Translations under genes and position numbers: made by a program
In this document: piece by piece, positions 29,901 to 44,900 of the stretch
Numbering within the stretch: position 1 is the first letter of the stretch
Layout of the letters: each line of letters begins with the position of its first letter
Notes under the pieces: model-generated
Database searches by the model: none
Seen by the model: only the letters and a program-made list of their open reading frames with translations
What the model was told of the DNA's origin: nothing
From: Paragonimus westermani
Taxonomy: Eukaryota; Platyhelminthes; Trematoda; Plagiorchiida; Troglotrematidae
Direction: 5' to 3'
Assembly: GCA_008508345.1 (NCBI GenBank)
Contig: QNGE01000880.1
Coordinates: 149,599 to 213,598, forward strand
Length of the DNA: 64,000 bases

Positions 29901-32900
29901 TGTGCTAATGTTACTAAAGTTAAAATTAACGCTAGGTTATATAGTGCATCCACCAAAACCTACCATATGAAAGGTTGATGTGGTTCATTCAGGGAGGGCC
30001 GTTCCACACAGACATAACAAAAATGATTTGCAATGAATAAACTGGCTTTTTTGCGATCAGATTAGTGGTTAGCTTATGGTTGTTTCACTTGAATTCTGTA
30101 GGAAGTCTAACAGCAGTCTACGTTACTCTTTCCCATCCTCATTTACAAGTTACTCCATGAAGCTGTCGTAATCCACCTTGAACATCCAAATAGTTTCATT
30201 ACGGGTGAAGCGCAGAGTAAAACATTTCTACGGTTAACATGTCTCTGGCGATGGGGCATTGTGTTTATTTACGGCAAGGCACTTAGATCAACTAACAGTT
30301 TCACCCATAAAACTATCTCCTAGTGACAACATTAGGAAAATAGAACAATTGCTGAAAAATATTCCAGTAGTTAATGACTGTCCAGGAAAGCACAAAAAGT
30401 TACCGTAAATGAGAAATGAGCAAAATTCCTACTGATACTGCTTCCAACAAGCTAATTTGGTTGAATTTTATCCTAAAAGTGATCACACTGCTACGGATTT
30501 AAGCAAAAAGTTATCATCGGCTCTAAACCTTACCTACCCAGATGGTTAATCGCAAATGTTTTTCCCTACTCGAAATATCGTCTTCCACGTTTCCCATCGT
30601 GATCCCAATGGAACATTCTGTCTCCCATTTAATTTACTAGTTAATTCGAGATTACTCACAGGTATATTGCCATGATAAGCAGGAGTTTAAAATTTTTGGC
30701 GGAACACGTCCACATTTGGTTAAAGAACACGATGACGACACGGACACTAGCAGCTCACCCGGTAAGTCGGGATCCAGTGTCTCAAATTTGTAAACTCGTC
30801 CTGAATACAACTTCGTTTGCTCAATTGAAGCGTAGGCAAGACCCGAAGTTGTTGGCCTTCATGGAGGCTATGATGGTCATATAGTATCGATCGCTTTTCT
30901 GCCCACAAAAGATGTTAGCAAAATCAGTATCCTTACATTTCAGTTTATCCTGCTTTTGTGTGAATGCTTCACTTTTATTCGCTGCTCTTAGTTCCACGCC
31001 TTTTACTACGTGTAAAATCAATTATTTTGTGCACGCGGCCGACGAGAATGAATGAAATGCTAACACCTCGCAACATCCGTCATTTTATCGTGTTATTGAG
31101 CTGGATCAAATGTTCAACCGAACTTTTATATATCCGACAAAAACATTCTACTTTACCAACGCGACAGTTGTAGTTAATAAGTCTAGCTATATCGTTTCAT
31201 TCTCACTTTTTTGTATCCTGTTAGACATTTTACCCTACGCGTTTTATTGCTGAAGTAGACTAAATGTTGCTTTTTTGAATAACCAGGTAAGGTCACGCTA
31301 ATTATTGTATGCGCACATCTCGCAGGATGTTTCAAGCAGAATGGGCAAATGCTCTACTGGTTCAACAAACGTCATTTACATTGATACAGAATGGCAATAT
31401 GAGTATTGCAATCCTACAGTAAATCAATTCAAATCTTATTCATGATGAATCATATGGAAATATTTTTCTTTTGATAATTCATCCCTCAGTCTTTCACATC
31501 AAGTGCTAAACCTGCATGGGAACCTCTGAATCCAGCTGGTGATATTCCGTTATTTCCACTTCGGGAAAAGGATTTGTCTTTCGAGGATGCTGCAGCCATA
31601 AACCGACTGTATGAATGCGATGGTAAGAAAGAGTGAATGCTTTTTGCATGAATTGCTTTGCTAAGCATATTTTTATTTCTATGCTATTGTTCACGTTACA
31701 CGGTGTTCATCACCAACTTGCACCAAGAAATCAACTGCACAGTTACGTTCACTTCTCAAAATTTCTTTAAGCTGATATATAAAAGGCTGTCTGAATTGAA
31801 AGTGGAGCATGACAACACGAAAAGGCGTTAACCGATTATTCCAAATTAATTTTTAACACTGTGCTAGGTGACTAACCTAAACTATCGCATGTCCACCTCA
31901 ACTAACTGAAACATCGTAGTGACTGCTTTTAAATAGGAGAGAAATTTAATCGATACAGGCTGGACGTCAGTCACAAGCAGTCACCACTTTCGCACTCAAA
32001 TAGAATTTCCGGCTACTGCTTTTGAAAAGACACTGTTCACGAGTTTAGCCACCATTAATGTAAATGTGCTGACCGTGGCAGTACTCACTCTGTCCATACT
32101 TGAAATATCTTACGCAAAGCCTCAACAACATCTAGACTGGAACCATCTCTTTCCAGAATGTTTGGCCGGTCAGAAATGGCACAGGTACTGGCGCACTCAG
32201 ATCCGTGGTCGATCTACGTCAATTAATCAAAACGGTATCAGTTGCTACATCGACGTTGCTTGTGAAGGTTAATGATTAAAGCAATTTTTCTGAATGCCTT
32301 TCGGATTTAAACAATGGAGCCGCTTGGATCAAGGTCTTGCAGAGTAATAACTCATAGGTTAACCGAGATGTATTGCGATGGTTGTCCAACAGAAATGGTT
32401 GATTTAAACAGTGCTCTTTGTACATAGAGGAATGTCATTCTTCTAACAATGTGAAATCGTTTGACACCGATTCGGCCCTCACCGTTCTGATTCTTTCTAC
32501 ACAGTATCCACGTACACAACGTTTAGGTTTCTCGGTTTCCGAACGTATATAACTAGTTTCACTTTTCGGTGAGTAGTTGATAACACGAACAAGTTCGCAG
32601 TTGAAACCAGTATGTGAGTGATCCAAACTATTTAAACTAGCGAAAAATCAACCTACGGGCGGATTGTTAAATATGATCTCAGTTTTAAGGAGGCCCAGTT
32701 GAACCGTAAGCACAAACAACCAAAAGTCACACTTATCATTTACACAATCTTTTTAAGAATTAACGGTTTTCCTATCGTATTAAATCTACCTGAACTGCAA
32801 CAAGTGCGTTTGTTTGAGAACTGACAATTCAAGGTTATCCCAATCAAGTCCTGAATCCGGTATATGGAATTTTCTGTGTTAGTTGTAAACTGAACCCGTA

Positions 32901-35900
32901 CACCCAGATCACTCAACGATCACATAGTTCATCGACAGAATTTGGGACCAGGTTACAATAAACGAAAAATGGCTAGTTGCTTCAACTCTGAATACAGTGA
33001 TGAATAAACGTGGATTAACAAAAGGGCCTTGACAGTCATCAGGATTATCGCAAATTCAACAACGAACAGAAAGCCTGGTAAGGCAATGAATGAAGTCGGA
33101 ATGGCGCAGTTTCTGAGCTCATGAAACTCATTTCCTTGAGGGTTTAAGCGTGTCAACTCAAGAATGTGGTAAAACAAATTATCCAAATCTCAGAATACTT
33201 AGAGGAAAACAAAATTGGACTGTTTTGCATGGTGCAGCTCTAATCGCTTTTACACGGTAGCATTTCATTCCTGGATTTTAAAACAGCCTAATCTTTGATC
33301 AGTTTTTTCACAAATGAGACTTCTTCGGTTGCCAAATATTGTCAACATTGCGTAGGCGCTAGGTGTGCACACGAGCTAAGTCCACTGATGAAATGTCACA
33401 CCGTCCTTCGACTAGTTGTACAAGTCTTGTTTGAGTAAAATTCATCAGAAATGTCTGGAACTAATATAGCTGGCGGCGGTTAAAATAACCATACACTACA
33501 TTTTGTTCACAACCTAGACAGGTTTGCATATCGATGGGTTAACTAAAGCACTCACTTTGTGGTAATGCAGATGAAGCAACCGCCTAAACGATTAATACTA
33601 ATTTTAAAATATAATAAAAACTGTATGTTCACTCCTTGCTGACGACGTCTAGTTGTTCACAATTATGATTCAGTCATGCCTTCACACTTGGGACTAAATT
33701 TAACAATCGTTAACTAACTGTACGTTTTGTTGGTTGGAATCGCGCACACGTCGACGGTAACGTCGGACTCTTATGCAACATCAGTCTCTCGTCCAAGCGT
33801 TAAAATTATCATGCATAACCGAACACTGTGCCACCCGTTAAATTTTCGCAGATAGGTGCATTAGATAACTTGATGACGATGCGCTGTTTTTGTACCAACT
33901 GTTGTAAGTTCTGTGGGCAACATTTGTGAAAACCAGCGCGGGTAGCACACATGTGGTAGTAACTTATGAGAACTAACAACTCGATAATGTAGAGTTTACT
34001 GTAGGTGATTTCTAGGATTGCAAGACCTAGGGATAGCTGAAAAATTTCATTTGGCTCTATTACAACTTCCACAATCCCTGTTTTTACAAAAAAAATGTAA
34101 AACCGGAATGGACGATGCACGTTTCAGAGTAGACCTATGCTATCGTAAACATGATTCACTTATCACAACACAAGCACATCTGGCAACAGAAATTCTACGG
34201 TCACTGTGGGAGCAATAGAAGGAAGTGGTTCTGGATCAAGATGGAAATCAAAATCGTAAAAATTTTCTCACAAACGAGAATTGTATACACTTGTGGGGCT
34301 TGTTGATTTTTGTATGGACAGCACCAGATTTTGTCGCAAAATTGGGTGCTAATTAGGTACACTTTGATACGATATACAAAATAGAGTATTTAATCGCTGG
34401 ATATACACGACCAGGAAATCGAGGCTATCAATATGGTGGAGAACAGAGATAGCCCAAACGTATCCAATAATCTAGGAGATAATGAGCCAACTTTGTGATC
34501 ACTGGATTTATGGTGCTTTTAGTACGAACTGAGGAAGACCTTATAATCAACTTTGCGGAGCTTCTGAAATAATTACTATCACCAAAGAAATTCTTCACAA
34601 CCTTCAAAACCTTTCCACCACAACCACGGAAAAGTAAGCAAGAGGCACTTGATTTACCCAACAACTTCGGATTTTTGTACTGAGCGCAGTTTTGAATTAC
34701 TTCATCGGAAGAGGTCATTGTTTTTCAGTTGCAACGTAGCTTATCCAACTTAATCATATCATTTATTTCTCAAAAATAATACGGCTCGCTTGCTTGACTG
34801 TAGCCGACTTGTATCCACAAGGCTTGATGAGGTTCTAGCTAAACTCTAACCGAAGTTGATCTTCGCCCAATGATTTGCACCATACAAGTTGCTGTAAGTA
34901 GTGCGTTTAATAATCAACATTCACCGGAAGCGTGTGACCGGTTTCGTGGTTTTGCCGTTCAGCAGATATGTGTGCCTTGTTAACTTCTGTCAAACATCCC
35001 ATTACAGTAGTAGCACATGTACACTTTCATGGTTGAAAACGCATTCGCGAGTGGCTTGTGTCGTTAATCGCAGGTCTAATGTGGTTACTAAATTAATGAG
35101 GGTGTGAATAGCATTTCCAGCAATACGGTCCCCTCCGAGATCCCAAACTGACTCACTCAGTCTCAAATGGACGGCACAAACAACTCATAAACGAGTAGTT
35201 AACTACAGTCCAAAACTTGCTTATCTCTCCACTCTCCTACTGAGTAACAACAACAGCTTAAACAGCACACAAAATCGCATTTGATGGACTTCGGAGGAAT
35301 GCTAAAACGTCCACAAATGTTGCTGTTGCACACAGTAGATTCCACATTATCTTAGTTCGAGCAAAAAATACGTATGTTACATGCAACACTTCTGATTGCC
35401 AAATTAGTACCTACATGTTCTTTTAACGGAAAGCTGAAATCTTCTGGGTTGTAAATGTCGTTAACCTAATGGGCTGTGCACCACCGCTCATTTTCCCAGT
35501 GTTCTAGCATTGCTTAGGCGCACTGAATCGGTATTAAATTCAGAGGTTTGATTCTGTGAAAAATTATCACTTCGAAATAGAACAGGTCTGAACTGTTAGT
35601 AAGTCAGTCTGACCAAGGACTGTGACTGGTGAAATGTCAATGTGCATACATAATATGTCTCCTGTTTCGCATATTTTGACAGTAAAATCGATCATGTAAA
35701 CCTTACTGGTATTAACCTGTTACTGAAGTCCCTAGCGTTCACCTGTTGTTTATTTGACCGGTAGCCGGATGAACCACTTAGACATATCCGATTACTAGAA
35801 CACACATTGATCCACTGGTCGGAATTTTGACATAAAGAAAAACATCCACACAATAGTGCGAATGACCTTGAAGTGGTTTATACTGTAACCGCCGGTATTA

Positions 35901-38900
35901 GACGAATCGTATCATTAACAAATTCATACAAACGTGACGGACTACACAAAATACAAAATAATTCAACGACATTTCCGTGAACGTAACAACTATCTGTCAA
36001 TAGATTCTGAGTAAGATGATTCAAAATGCCTTAATTATTTTGATGAACCCTAAAACAAAACATTTTAATTCACAGTTCAAAGCACTACTCGTTAGGGTTA
36101 CCACTTTTGGAAAGTTACTTGAAGAAATAATTTTGTTTATTAACAATCACAGTTTGTTGGATACTCCTGGTGAATACGTACATATTCAATGAAACGTTTT
36201 TCGCGATCAGCCATTACTCTGGACAAGTTCTTTATCAGGGATTGATATTCAAATTTGACGCCAAAAAACAGTCCATACAATGTTTCTAAGCAGTAGGTAA
36301 ATGGAGATGTGATTAGTTAGTCCGTCACCGGAGATTTGGTTTATTAGGTGCCAAACGTCATTTATGTGATTGTCACTCTCATATTCGGATGGCAGGTTTT
36401 GGCTGGCTAAATTCGTAGAAGGTAGCACATTAAATCTTCTGTTAAAATCTGTTGAATGTAGAAGCAGAGTTCTGGTGTAAGCTAAGTTCAGTACCAAAAA
36501 ATCCAGTTTTGTGCCTCAAAGTTCTTAACCATATAACTTGTTTCGTCCACATTTGACGGGTCAGATTAGACGGATCTATCATGAAACCCGGAAGACCACA
36601 TCGCCCGTCAGCTAAACTTATGCCTGACAAACCCCGTCCTTTTAGCATCTATTAAGTCAGCTGACGTAGCCTTATAATACAACAGCCGTCGTATAGACCT
36701 AGCTCATCTCATTGCCAATATGCACCGATGTCATTTTGAATTTGGTGTTGTCCTACGTTTGTTACGTGATTGAATGAACAGCAAACTTCCAAAGTGATAC
36801 GAGATTGATGTAAGTGAATGAAAAAAAGTAAATAAACAAGACTGCATAGGAGAGAGAACGATCTGGTAAAAGGTGCTCACCACAGTGATCAGTCCATGGA
36901 GGAGAAAAGTGAACACATCATACGGATGCACAAGTAGATTTTCCAAGTCTGACAGAGGAATATTCAGTGGTTGGGGAGATGAAAAACAAGCCAGACAGCA
37001 TCCCATGCAACAGAATATGGATGGAGTGGAGGTAGGAAATTGATATGTTTACTGAAAGGAAACGGAAATATAGCACGCCCGTTCATCATTAGTACAAAAC
37101 AGACAGAAAGTCTTACACCCACTAATAGGCAGTAGATTAAACGATTAACACACAACTTTTAGGCACGCGATTTTGAATCGGCATCAGTTGGATGAATTGC
37201 GGACAAGTGAGTCACTTTACGAACTTATGTACCCTGTAAACAACTTCTTCTACTGCGCCGTCAAATAACTCTGAATAGTTGACCGGACTAGATGATACGT
37301 TTGACAGCTTAGTCCGGAAGATCGTCAGTGCGTTGCCATTGAGGTTGGCATGCATCTGGAGACGTTTTTACTGTCACGAACAATTTGTCGGTTTTCATAT
37401 ACGTTTTGCAGACCCCGCTTAGATGCACCAGTTATGGCTTGAGAAGGAGCAGAACATTTACAAACATAGGCTCATTTTTCTTGCTTAAATTCACATGTGT
37501 AAAACAGAGGTCACTCCAAGTTGTTCCGCACTCTGCATCACAGTTCAGTTGACACTGTTTACGAGGTAACCGGTTTCACGGAGAGTGAGTTTTAGCGCCC
37601 ATCCCGGCCACCTTTGTGCTACACTTTCGCAATTTATTAGTAAATTATTGTCAGCCTATCAAACAGGTAATAAGTAATATTCTTCAGATACATATCTGAA
37701 TAATTATGCTCCCAGAAAAAAAGCTGTCTCACCCTTCACCCTCCGTGAGTAGAAACGAGAGTGGCTTAATAGCTGCGACGGAAAAACTGACGGTCTGCTA
37801 TGAAAAAATGACCACACACATATCGGTGTTCATTATGTCGGCTGTTTGTACCACGTATCACATACATATAAAATCCGGCCATCTAAGTGAGATCCAATAC
37901 CCACGTAAACGGTTTTTACACAGCCATTAACGAAAGGATTGGAGCAAATGAAGCTTGATTTTGCTACTTGTTAATAGGTCATTAAGAAATGAAAAACTGA
38001 ACTTCAGGAAAGTTCAAGATGACGATCATTAGGTGAAACCAACTTTATCCAAGGTTTGGCTAGTGTGTACCTCATTCTGTGACCGTCTGTTTAGAAATTT
38101 CTTCTAATAAACAACAGACAGTGATCAGGGATGGCCGATACTCTGCAGACCTGAGCCCCACAGGTTGTGTAAATTCTGCCATTCCGTGAAATAATCTTGA
38201 ATACCTTTGATTAATAACGGTGTATAACACAACCAGTTTGCAGTTCGAATTGGAACGAACGTTGCCCAACAAGCAGAAACATGTGATGTTGTCATTGATG
38301 CTGTGAACCGAAGTAATGTGGATGGAGAAAGCACGGTTTACTTTGACCCATACACAGGGATTTGACTCCATACCGGTCGGTCTTTTGTCTAAGGTAGTGA
38401 AGGCTCCCTACGTGTATCGGAGGAGATACGGACGAACCGTAAAGATAAACTTCTAAGCCTGAGCTACAACATCAGAGTTAAGAATATCATCAAAAACTGA
38501 CAGCCAACTTGTTGTCAGTTACAAGTTGTATAGAAAGTGTTAGGCCACCAAAACAAGGTAACTCCTAACCGGTCAAACGTAAGTGATGCTGTCGTAAACG
38601 TGGTGCTAGAATACAGGCCATTTTCCCAGTCAACATGTTAACCAGACCTTAGTGGACATATGCGGACGTATCTTTAGAGTGCAAACTCATTCAGCTCAGA
38701 AGGCTATTGAATTTCGCCTTGGTAAACTAATTTTTATATCGATGCCCAGCAATTGATTGAACGCCACTTCTTACCGGTTGATTGAAAGTATGTCACAGTG
38801 TTGGTTGTTATCAGCTAAATACATAACTGAGCTTTTCGAGACAATCAAATTCAAACCGGTCAGATTGCAAAATAAAGGAGTTGACTATCGTCAGCTGGGA

Positions 38901-41900
38901 CTTAAAATCTAACATCTTTGCCTTACGTGAAATGTGTTTATGCCTACTGATATAGTGCAGACAGAAAATCACATATTTCTGTTATTCACATATCTACAGG
39001 TATATTAGTTTCATGCACTGTGTGTTTGAGATCAGCGAATTTTCCGGGAGACAGCATAACGTAAGTAAATCCTCAATCAGAAATCCGTAGAGAACGCTTC
39101 ATCTGAATGCAGATGACTTCAGCGTTTTTGCGTGGGTTATCTGATTGGTTGAATGAGCTAACCCCCAAACGTTTTGGAACAAACAAGACAAACGACCTGA
39201 AAAGTATTGCACCGTTGTACCCAGACGTGACATGATACTGTAACAAGGACAAGCTGTTCTCTTGGAACTGGCCCTAAGAAATCCCGATCATGCCATAATC
39301 ATTAAAATGATGTTACAATTAAGTTTACTTTGAACAAAGCAGAGAGAACATGAAAACTGGTAGATGCAAGCATTTCGTACTGACTCATCAGCACCAAACT
39401 TACAATAACATGGGTGGGCTTTTTTTAAAACAATCGATTTGAGGGGTGGAAAATCAATAAGCGAGTTAGCATAAGACATTAAGTCCAGGGAAGGGTCAGG
39501 TTCACGAACAGTTGTTTCTGAATACAGAGAGCCGATTCGAGTCGAGTAATTGCAACTGCTTCAGCAAACCGTAAGAATCTCGGGTTGGAATGTCGCAACA
39601 GGATTTTGAATGCACAAGATGGATCGGTAGCATGATCGGTGGTCAAGACGTGTCTAGCGAATGAGAAAACTGGCTGTTTATGCGTTTCAGAAACATTACC
39701 ATTCTCCGGTAACACGGACTTCTGTACCCATTTAGGTAAATGTTCCTTCATTCTGAAGCTCAAGCATCTCCCGGTTCTGCCTATGTATTTTTCTCCGCAG
39801 TTACATACAAATTGGTAAACACAATGTGAAGTGGCGGCGATAGACTGATCTCCTTTGATTGAAGGAACTGGTAGTTTCCGAGTCCGAGCGATTACACGGA
39901 GTTCAGTTGCATTAAATTTTCGTTTAATTGAATTTCTTAATCGTGGTGCTGTTTGCTGCAGTCGCTAGACACGTCTTGACCACCGATCATGCTACCGATC
40001 CATCTTGTGCATTCAAAATCCTGCTGCGACATTCCAACCCGAGATTCTTACGGTTTGCTGAAGCAGTTGCAATTACTCGACTCGAATCGGCTCTCTGTAT
40101 TCAGAAACAACTGTTCGTGAACCTGACCCTTCCCTGGACTTAATGTCTTATGCTAACTCGCTTATTGATTTTCCACCCCTCAAATCGATTGTTTTAAAAA
40201 AAGCCCACCCATGTTATTGTAAGTTTGGTGCTGATGAGTCAGTACGAAATGCTTGCATCTACCAGTTTTCATGTTCTCTCTGCTTTGTTCAAACTGCTCG
40301 AGGGAACCAATTGTTTCAAATTAAGATTAAGTCAAATTTGTTTAAGAACGAAAAACTGGAACAAGTGGTGTGCTTATTTTTGTTAAAGTGATCATCTCTC
40401 AGTGATAAGTTGCAAATGACTCAGTTTATACAAAGTAAAAACCACTTACACCCGAATGTGTCTGACTAACTTTTCTGGCAGTTTTTCTCCGGGAACAGGC
40501 AGTGGGTTTTACTGCCCGGGCTTACTTGTTCAGACAGCTGCCTCATGGTAGCGTGACTTGGACTTCAAGTCCTGTCTGTGACAAGAATATGCAACACTGA
40601 AAAGTTTTAGTGAAAGTAAAAGTCGATTTAAGTGCCTTATTTTCACTCAGGCCGGAGAAAGCATCTGTCCAAAACAACAGTTGCAACCTTATATCACTGA
40701 GTACTTTGTCCTTCAGGTAACCCACCACTTATCTGTAGTCAGAGCATCACTGTGAAAGTTTCATTCTTTTTGTAATTCTGCCTTGATTATGTTTTAGTCA
40801 TGTAGTTATCGACTGAACCTAACAGATCAGCTGCTTGAGAACTGAGAGATGACTGGTGACAGAATGAAGAGATGACTTCCGTCAAGCGTTTTTGAAATCA
40901 GGTTATTCTGTAGCCACAGCCAACTAAGATTCAAGGATGATCAAGAAGCTACCATACAGCAGTTATTAGAGAGATAATAAGTACTTTTTCGCTGCAGTCA
41001 ACAGCACAAACTAATTCGGATTAAGAAAGTCGATGCTAGTCGGTTTGGGTCAATGTTAGAGGGGACAGAGTTGTTCATTTGCTTGTCGGTTGCGCAAGAC
41101 TATGACTGGTCCACCTCTGAATGAATCGCTTTTTTACATACAGCATGTCAGCGTGGACTTGAATCAGGTGGATCACAGCAGTATACATGGGGCACTGGGT
41201 CGGTCCTCCCATGGGCTGTATGCACTACTTTAAACGCAAGAGCGTTCCACAAACTGCATTCTTCCATCCAAACCCCGAAGAACGCCTTAGAAACGTGAAG
41301 CATATTCAGGGTGGATTAGAATTCATACTACTATTTCAAGAAACACAACTACCCGGAGAATGCAAACCTCAATATATGTGAATATCGTGTATAGATTAGA
41401 GTAAGTGAACAACTCCGAATCGAGCATTGTGAGCAGTGTACTTTCACCACAAGATAACAGGCGTGTAAATGCATTAATGCGCCCCCTAATGCTATGTAAC
41501 TGCCGCCAACGTCGAAACAGTTCTGAGTCTGTAGCGTAGCAACGCAGCTCAGGTGGTGGCCTGCCTGCCACATCCAGGTCACCCTTCTCTTAACTACCGT
41601 AGGTAGATAAAGAGACGACGGTTTGGTACAGTTTCGTCACAGCTATGATGCCACTGGAACTTAAGCAGTCTGATCGGTCATGGTGCGGCTGGCAGTTCAT
41701 GGCAAGTGTAAAAACCGAACAAAGTGCTTATGTGAGCACAAGGATGAGTTATTCAGTCGGATTCCGGTCGCCTCTGCAATCGACAAAATTCGACATTTCA
41801 CGGATTTTGACTGACCGCCCGTGACTCAGTAAATCGGACGGAAAAATGAGGCCGCGTTGATAGTATGGTTCGAATTGTCAAGATGTGCCACAATTACGCA

Positions 41901-44900
41901 GATAATATTCTTGGAGACTCCGCCACTGATCCAGGCTGTATGATGCTGACCGATATGTTCAGATAAGCGCCTGGTAGTGCGACCCGCATAACAAATTAAT
42001 GAGTATACACAAGGTTGAACTCGTTACTTTTTCGTTTCGCCCTATCAACATTGCTTCACATAAATGTGATTTATTTAGCCTGATGATGAAAAACCGAAAA
42101 CAAGCTTGTTTGCTACGCCGTTTCTCCTGATGACCACTGGGGATTTTTAACCAAATCTTCCATGCTACGTATTAGTAATACACCTCGTTCCATTATACAG
42201 ACTCATCCAAAGTGACAGATTTAACCTCATGTGAGCGCACGCGAAGCCGAATCATTTTACTATGTTATGTGAGAAAAGGAACAACGTTCTCGATGTCATA
42301 CTGGGGGAGATAAACTTGTTAAGACCAACGATGAACAAGCGGACCAGGTTTGGCATTTTTTGCTGATTCACCAACACTGGGAGAACGCGTGAAACGCATT
42401 GAATAATGACCCTAAATTTTGTGCGGTTTACTCGTAAGCAGAATGACCACGCTGTACTTGTCACACTAAATGGTTTGCAATTCAAATGGAAGCTTCATTC
42501 GTGCACACTGGTTCATATAGTAGTTTTCTGAGCAAGCTTTTAAGCAAACCTTTAAAAACCTTAAACCACAATGACTGGAAAGAGTGAGTTATGTCATCGT
42601 CCATATTTTAGATGGTTGTCCCGAAATCCTTTATTCCTTGGCACAGTTAATGGCCTAAAGCAATAATGTAAGAACAGGGAATTCAGCTTGTGTAGTTTTT
42701 AAGTTAGTTTTTTGTTCCCTGAGTGCATAAATGAATAAACTGTGATATGCTCACCAAATCCTGCAGAAATGGAACCAAACATTTGAGGGTTATGGTTACA
42801 CAAGTATTGAAGAGACATAATACATGGTGGACCGTCTACAATGAAGGTGGTTGGTTCTTTGTTAGAAGTTTCTCTAAAAGGTGGTAGATCTTGCTGAATT
42901 CTTGTGATACGATGGCGAATGGTGTCAAACAAATCTCCATGAAGACAATATTCTGCATAGAACACAACCATCACTAACCCAAAGCATTATGACACTTGAT
43001 TTAGAACCCGGAGAAACTTTTAGAACAATCCCCTTCGAAAATAACTACTCAATCCAAGATTTAGCTGTTGTTAGATTTCGTCACTTCAAGGAAATTTATC
43101 TCTGGTGCTTGCGTATCAGAAGCGATAATCACTGTACCACAACAGGCGTTACCGAATTAACACATCATGGAGCGCAACCTCAGTAACGTATGATTAATAT
43201 CGGGTTTCCAGAAAACACATTTTTCAGTACGTTTAACTGTTATGTATCAATGATCCAGGCAAATATCAAGGCCTTTTTTGCAGTACGCTTCAAGCACCTC
43301 GAATTTTGATCAACATCGCCTTAATAAAGAGTCAGAGGTCCGTAAAGTGCCTCTTACAATAACATGGTCCGAAATCATATATCCTTGAAATCACAACCAA
43401 AGTACATAGCTCGCAGTAAGCTAAACTCGTATCACTTTAATTAACTGTGAGTATTTAGCGACTCATTGAGATGATTTGAGATTGGTCCATACAATTGGAA
43501 AATTGATTCACCATTGGCAGTGTTTCAGTGAGTATGTCTCTCTTGTGAATAGCGAGAAAAGTATTCGAGCTGATGGTCAGAGTCATCAAAGGTGAACTGT
43601 CCTATTTCGCGTACTTCAGATGACCGACATCGTTGATGGTGTTAGCTATTTAGGGTGGATTTTCTCAATAATTTACATCGCTTGAAATGAGCTCTTTTGT
43701 TGCCCTTAAGCATCACAAATAGCTCCTTCAGACTTTTAATCAGCGCGGGGGTCCGTCTAATCGGAGTTTGCCAAACGATTGACCTTTAGCTTTGATTGAA
43801 GTATATGACTGTTGTTGTATTTAACTGATTATCAATAAAACTGTCCACCAAGACACTTCAGCTTTTTGTCTACTGCTTATACAGAAGTAATTTGACTCAA
43901 TTTGAGTAGATGCGTCTAGCTCAATACCTCATTGCTCAGCTTGACTTGGCCATGTTTATCAAACATGAGATACATGGTCATGCATATTTTCGACCCGGTT
44001 CACTGCGGTCAGTCGAAGTCACAACAATCTGGTTTAGTCAAGGGCTTATCTTACACTCACTTACCAGTGTGGGCGCGGAAACCATGTCGACTAGTTCATG
44101 CGTACTTACATTTCGTATTCTTTCAGTTTTAAAATTTGTTTCGTTATCATCCTAATAATTTAAACGTGTATAGCAGCTTTGCACATTTCTGATTGTGTCA
44201 TATACATTTAAAATAATCATTTAGTCCACAGTAACTGTCTGAACATTTGTAATGTTTTACAGCTCACTGCTCGAAGCGAAGACGGTCATGTCGATCTGAT
44301 GAATTCCGTACCAAAACATGTCGATGTGAAACGGCAGAATGTAAGTGCGTTGGTGCAAACGTGATTTTGTTAATGTGAACAGTAAGAAAATTCATTCAAT
44401 TGCAGTTTGTGCAATAAAGTAGACACTTCAGCACGCTCAGTTTGAAAAAAAAACTTATTTCCAAGCAGGTTAGCTTAAAATTCTATCTGGATGCAAACGT
44501 TATATCCAAATACGAATGGGTTTTAAAATACTGCCCTACTATTTATCAGTAAAAGTCAGTTGTTCCAATATTTTCGAGGCCACTCATGACGTTTTGTATT
44601 GCTGTTCAGTGACACAGTGTTTCGTGGTTAATCTTCCAATTCGCATCGTAAATCAGTTTCGTCATGTCGTTTTCCATCCTATTCCAGTTAAATTCTTTAT
44701 TGTTGCTTTTTTCAGCCTAGCTGACATAAGAATTCTAGTAAATCTAGTGTCTAAGGCAATGCATTGGTAAACCTTTCTACAGCACGTGACAACAACACGC
44801 GTGATGATATATGATTCAGTATAACTATAACAACTTAGCAAAACAAGAACTACTATTTGGCAGAAGACCCGTTTGGAAACCGGAATACATTACGACACGA

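Larger units (their letters stand above)
19684..31489 (+). other. Intron 4 of the astacin gene
   Basis: 11.8 kb, donor gtaagt, acceptor ccctcag. It contains a snapback repeat copy (about 21.07 kb), a tRNA-like unit (about 22.15 kb) and the 970-bp inverted repeat (24585-27862). No exon is supported elsewhere in it. Confidence 0.8.
39329..40293. repeat. 332-bp inverted repeat formed by two PLE 3' ends
   Basis: Arms 39329-39660 and 39962-40293 are reverse complements in constant register (paired positions sum to 79622), with a 301-base spacer. The spacer is the extra 5' part of the minus-strand copy. Outside 39329 and 40293 the sequences diverge. Confidence 0.9.
32268..44262 (+). other. Intron 6 of the astacin gene
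   Basis: 12 kb, donor gttaat, acceptor ttttacag. It holds the paired PLE fragments at 39.33-40.29 kb with their hammerhead motifs. Elsewhere no exon or RNA gene is supported; 41.4-41.6 kb is GC-richer and may be another decayed repeat. Confidence 0.7.

Noticed and set aside
32066..32272. Small secreted protein with a signal-like hydrophobic start
   Set aside because: The frame has no ATG (it begins at GTG), and a good acceptor inside it at 32155-32156 gives the right phase for an astacin exon.
40143..40391. Protein frames starting MSYANSLIDF after the PLE stop (also on the minus strand at 39288-39479)
   Set aside because: The sequence is the 3' non-coding region of the PLE; the conserved part coincides with the hammerhead core, which explains it better than a peptide.
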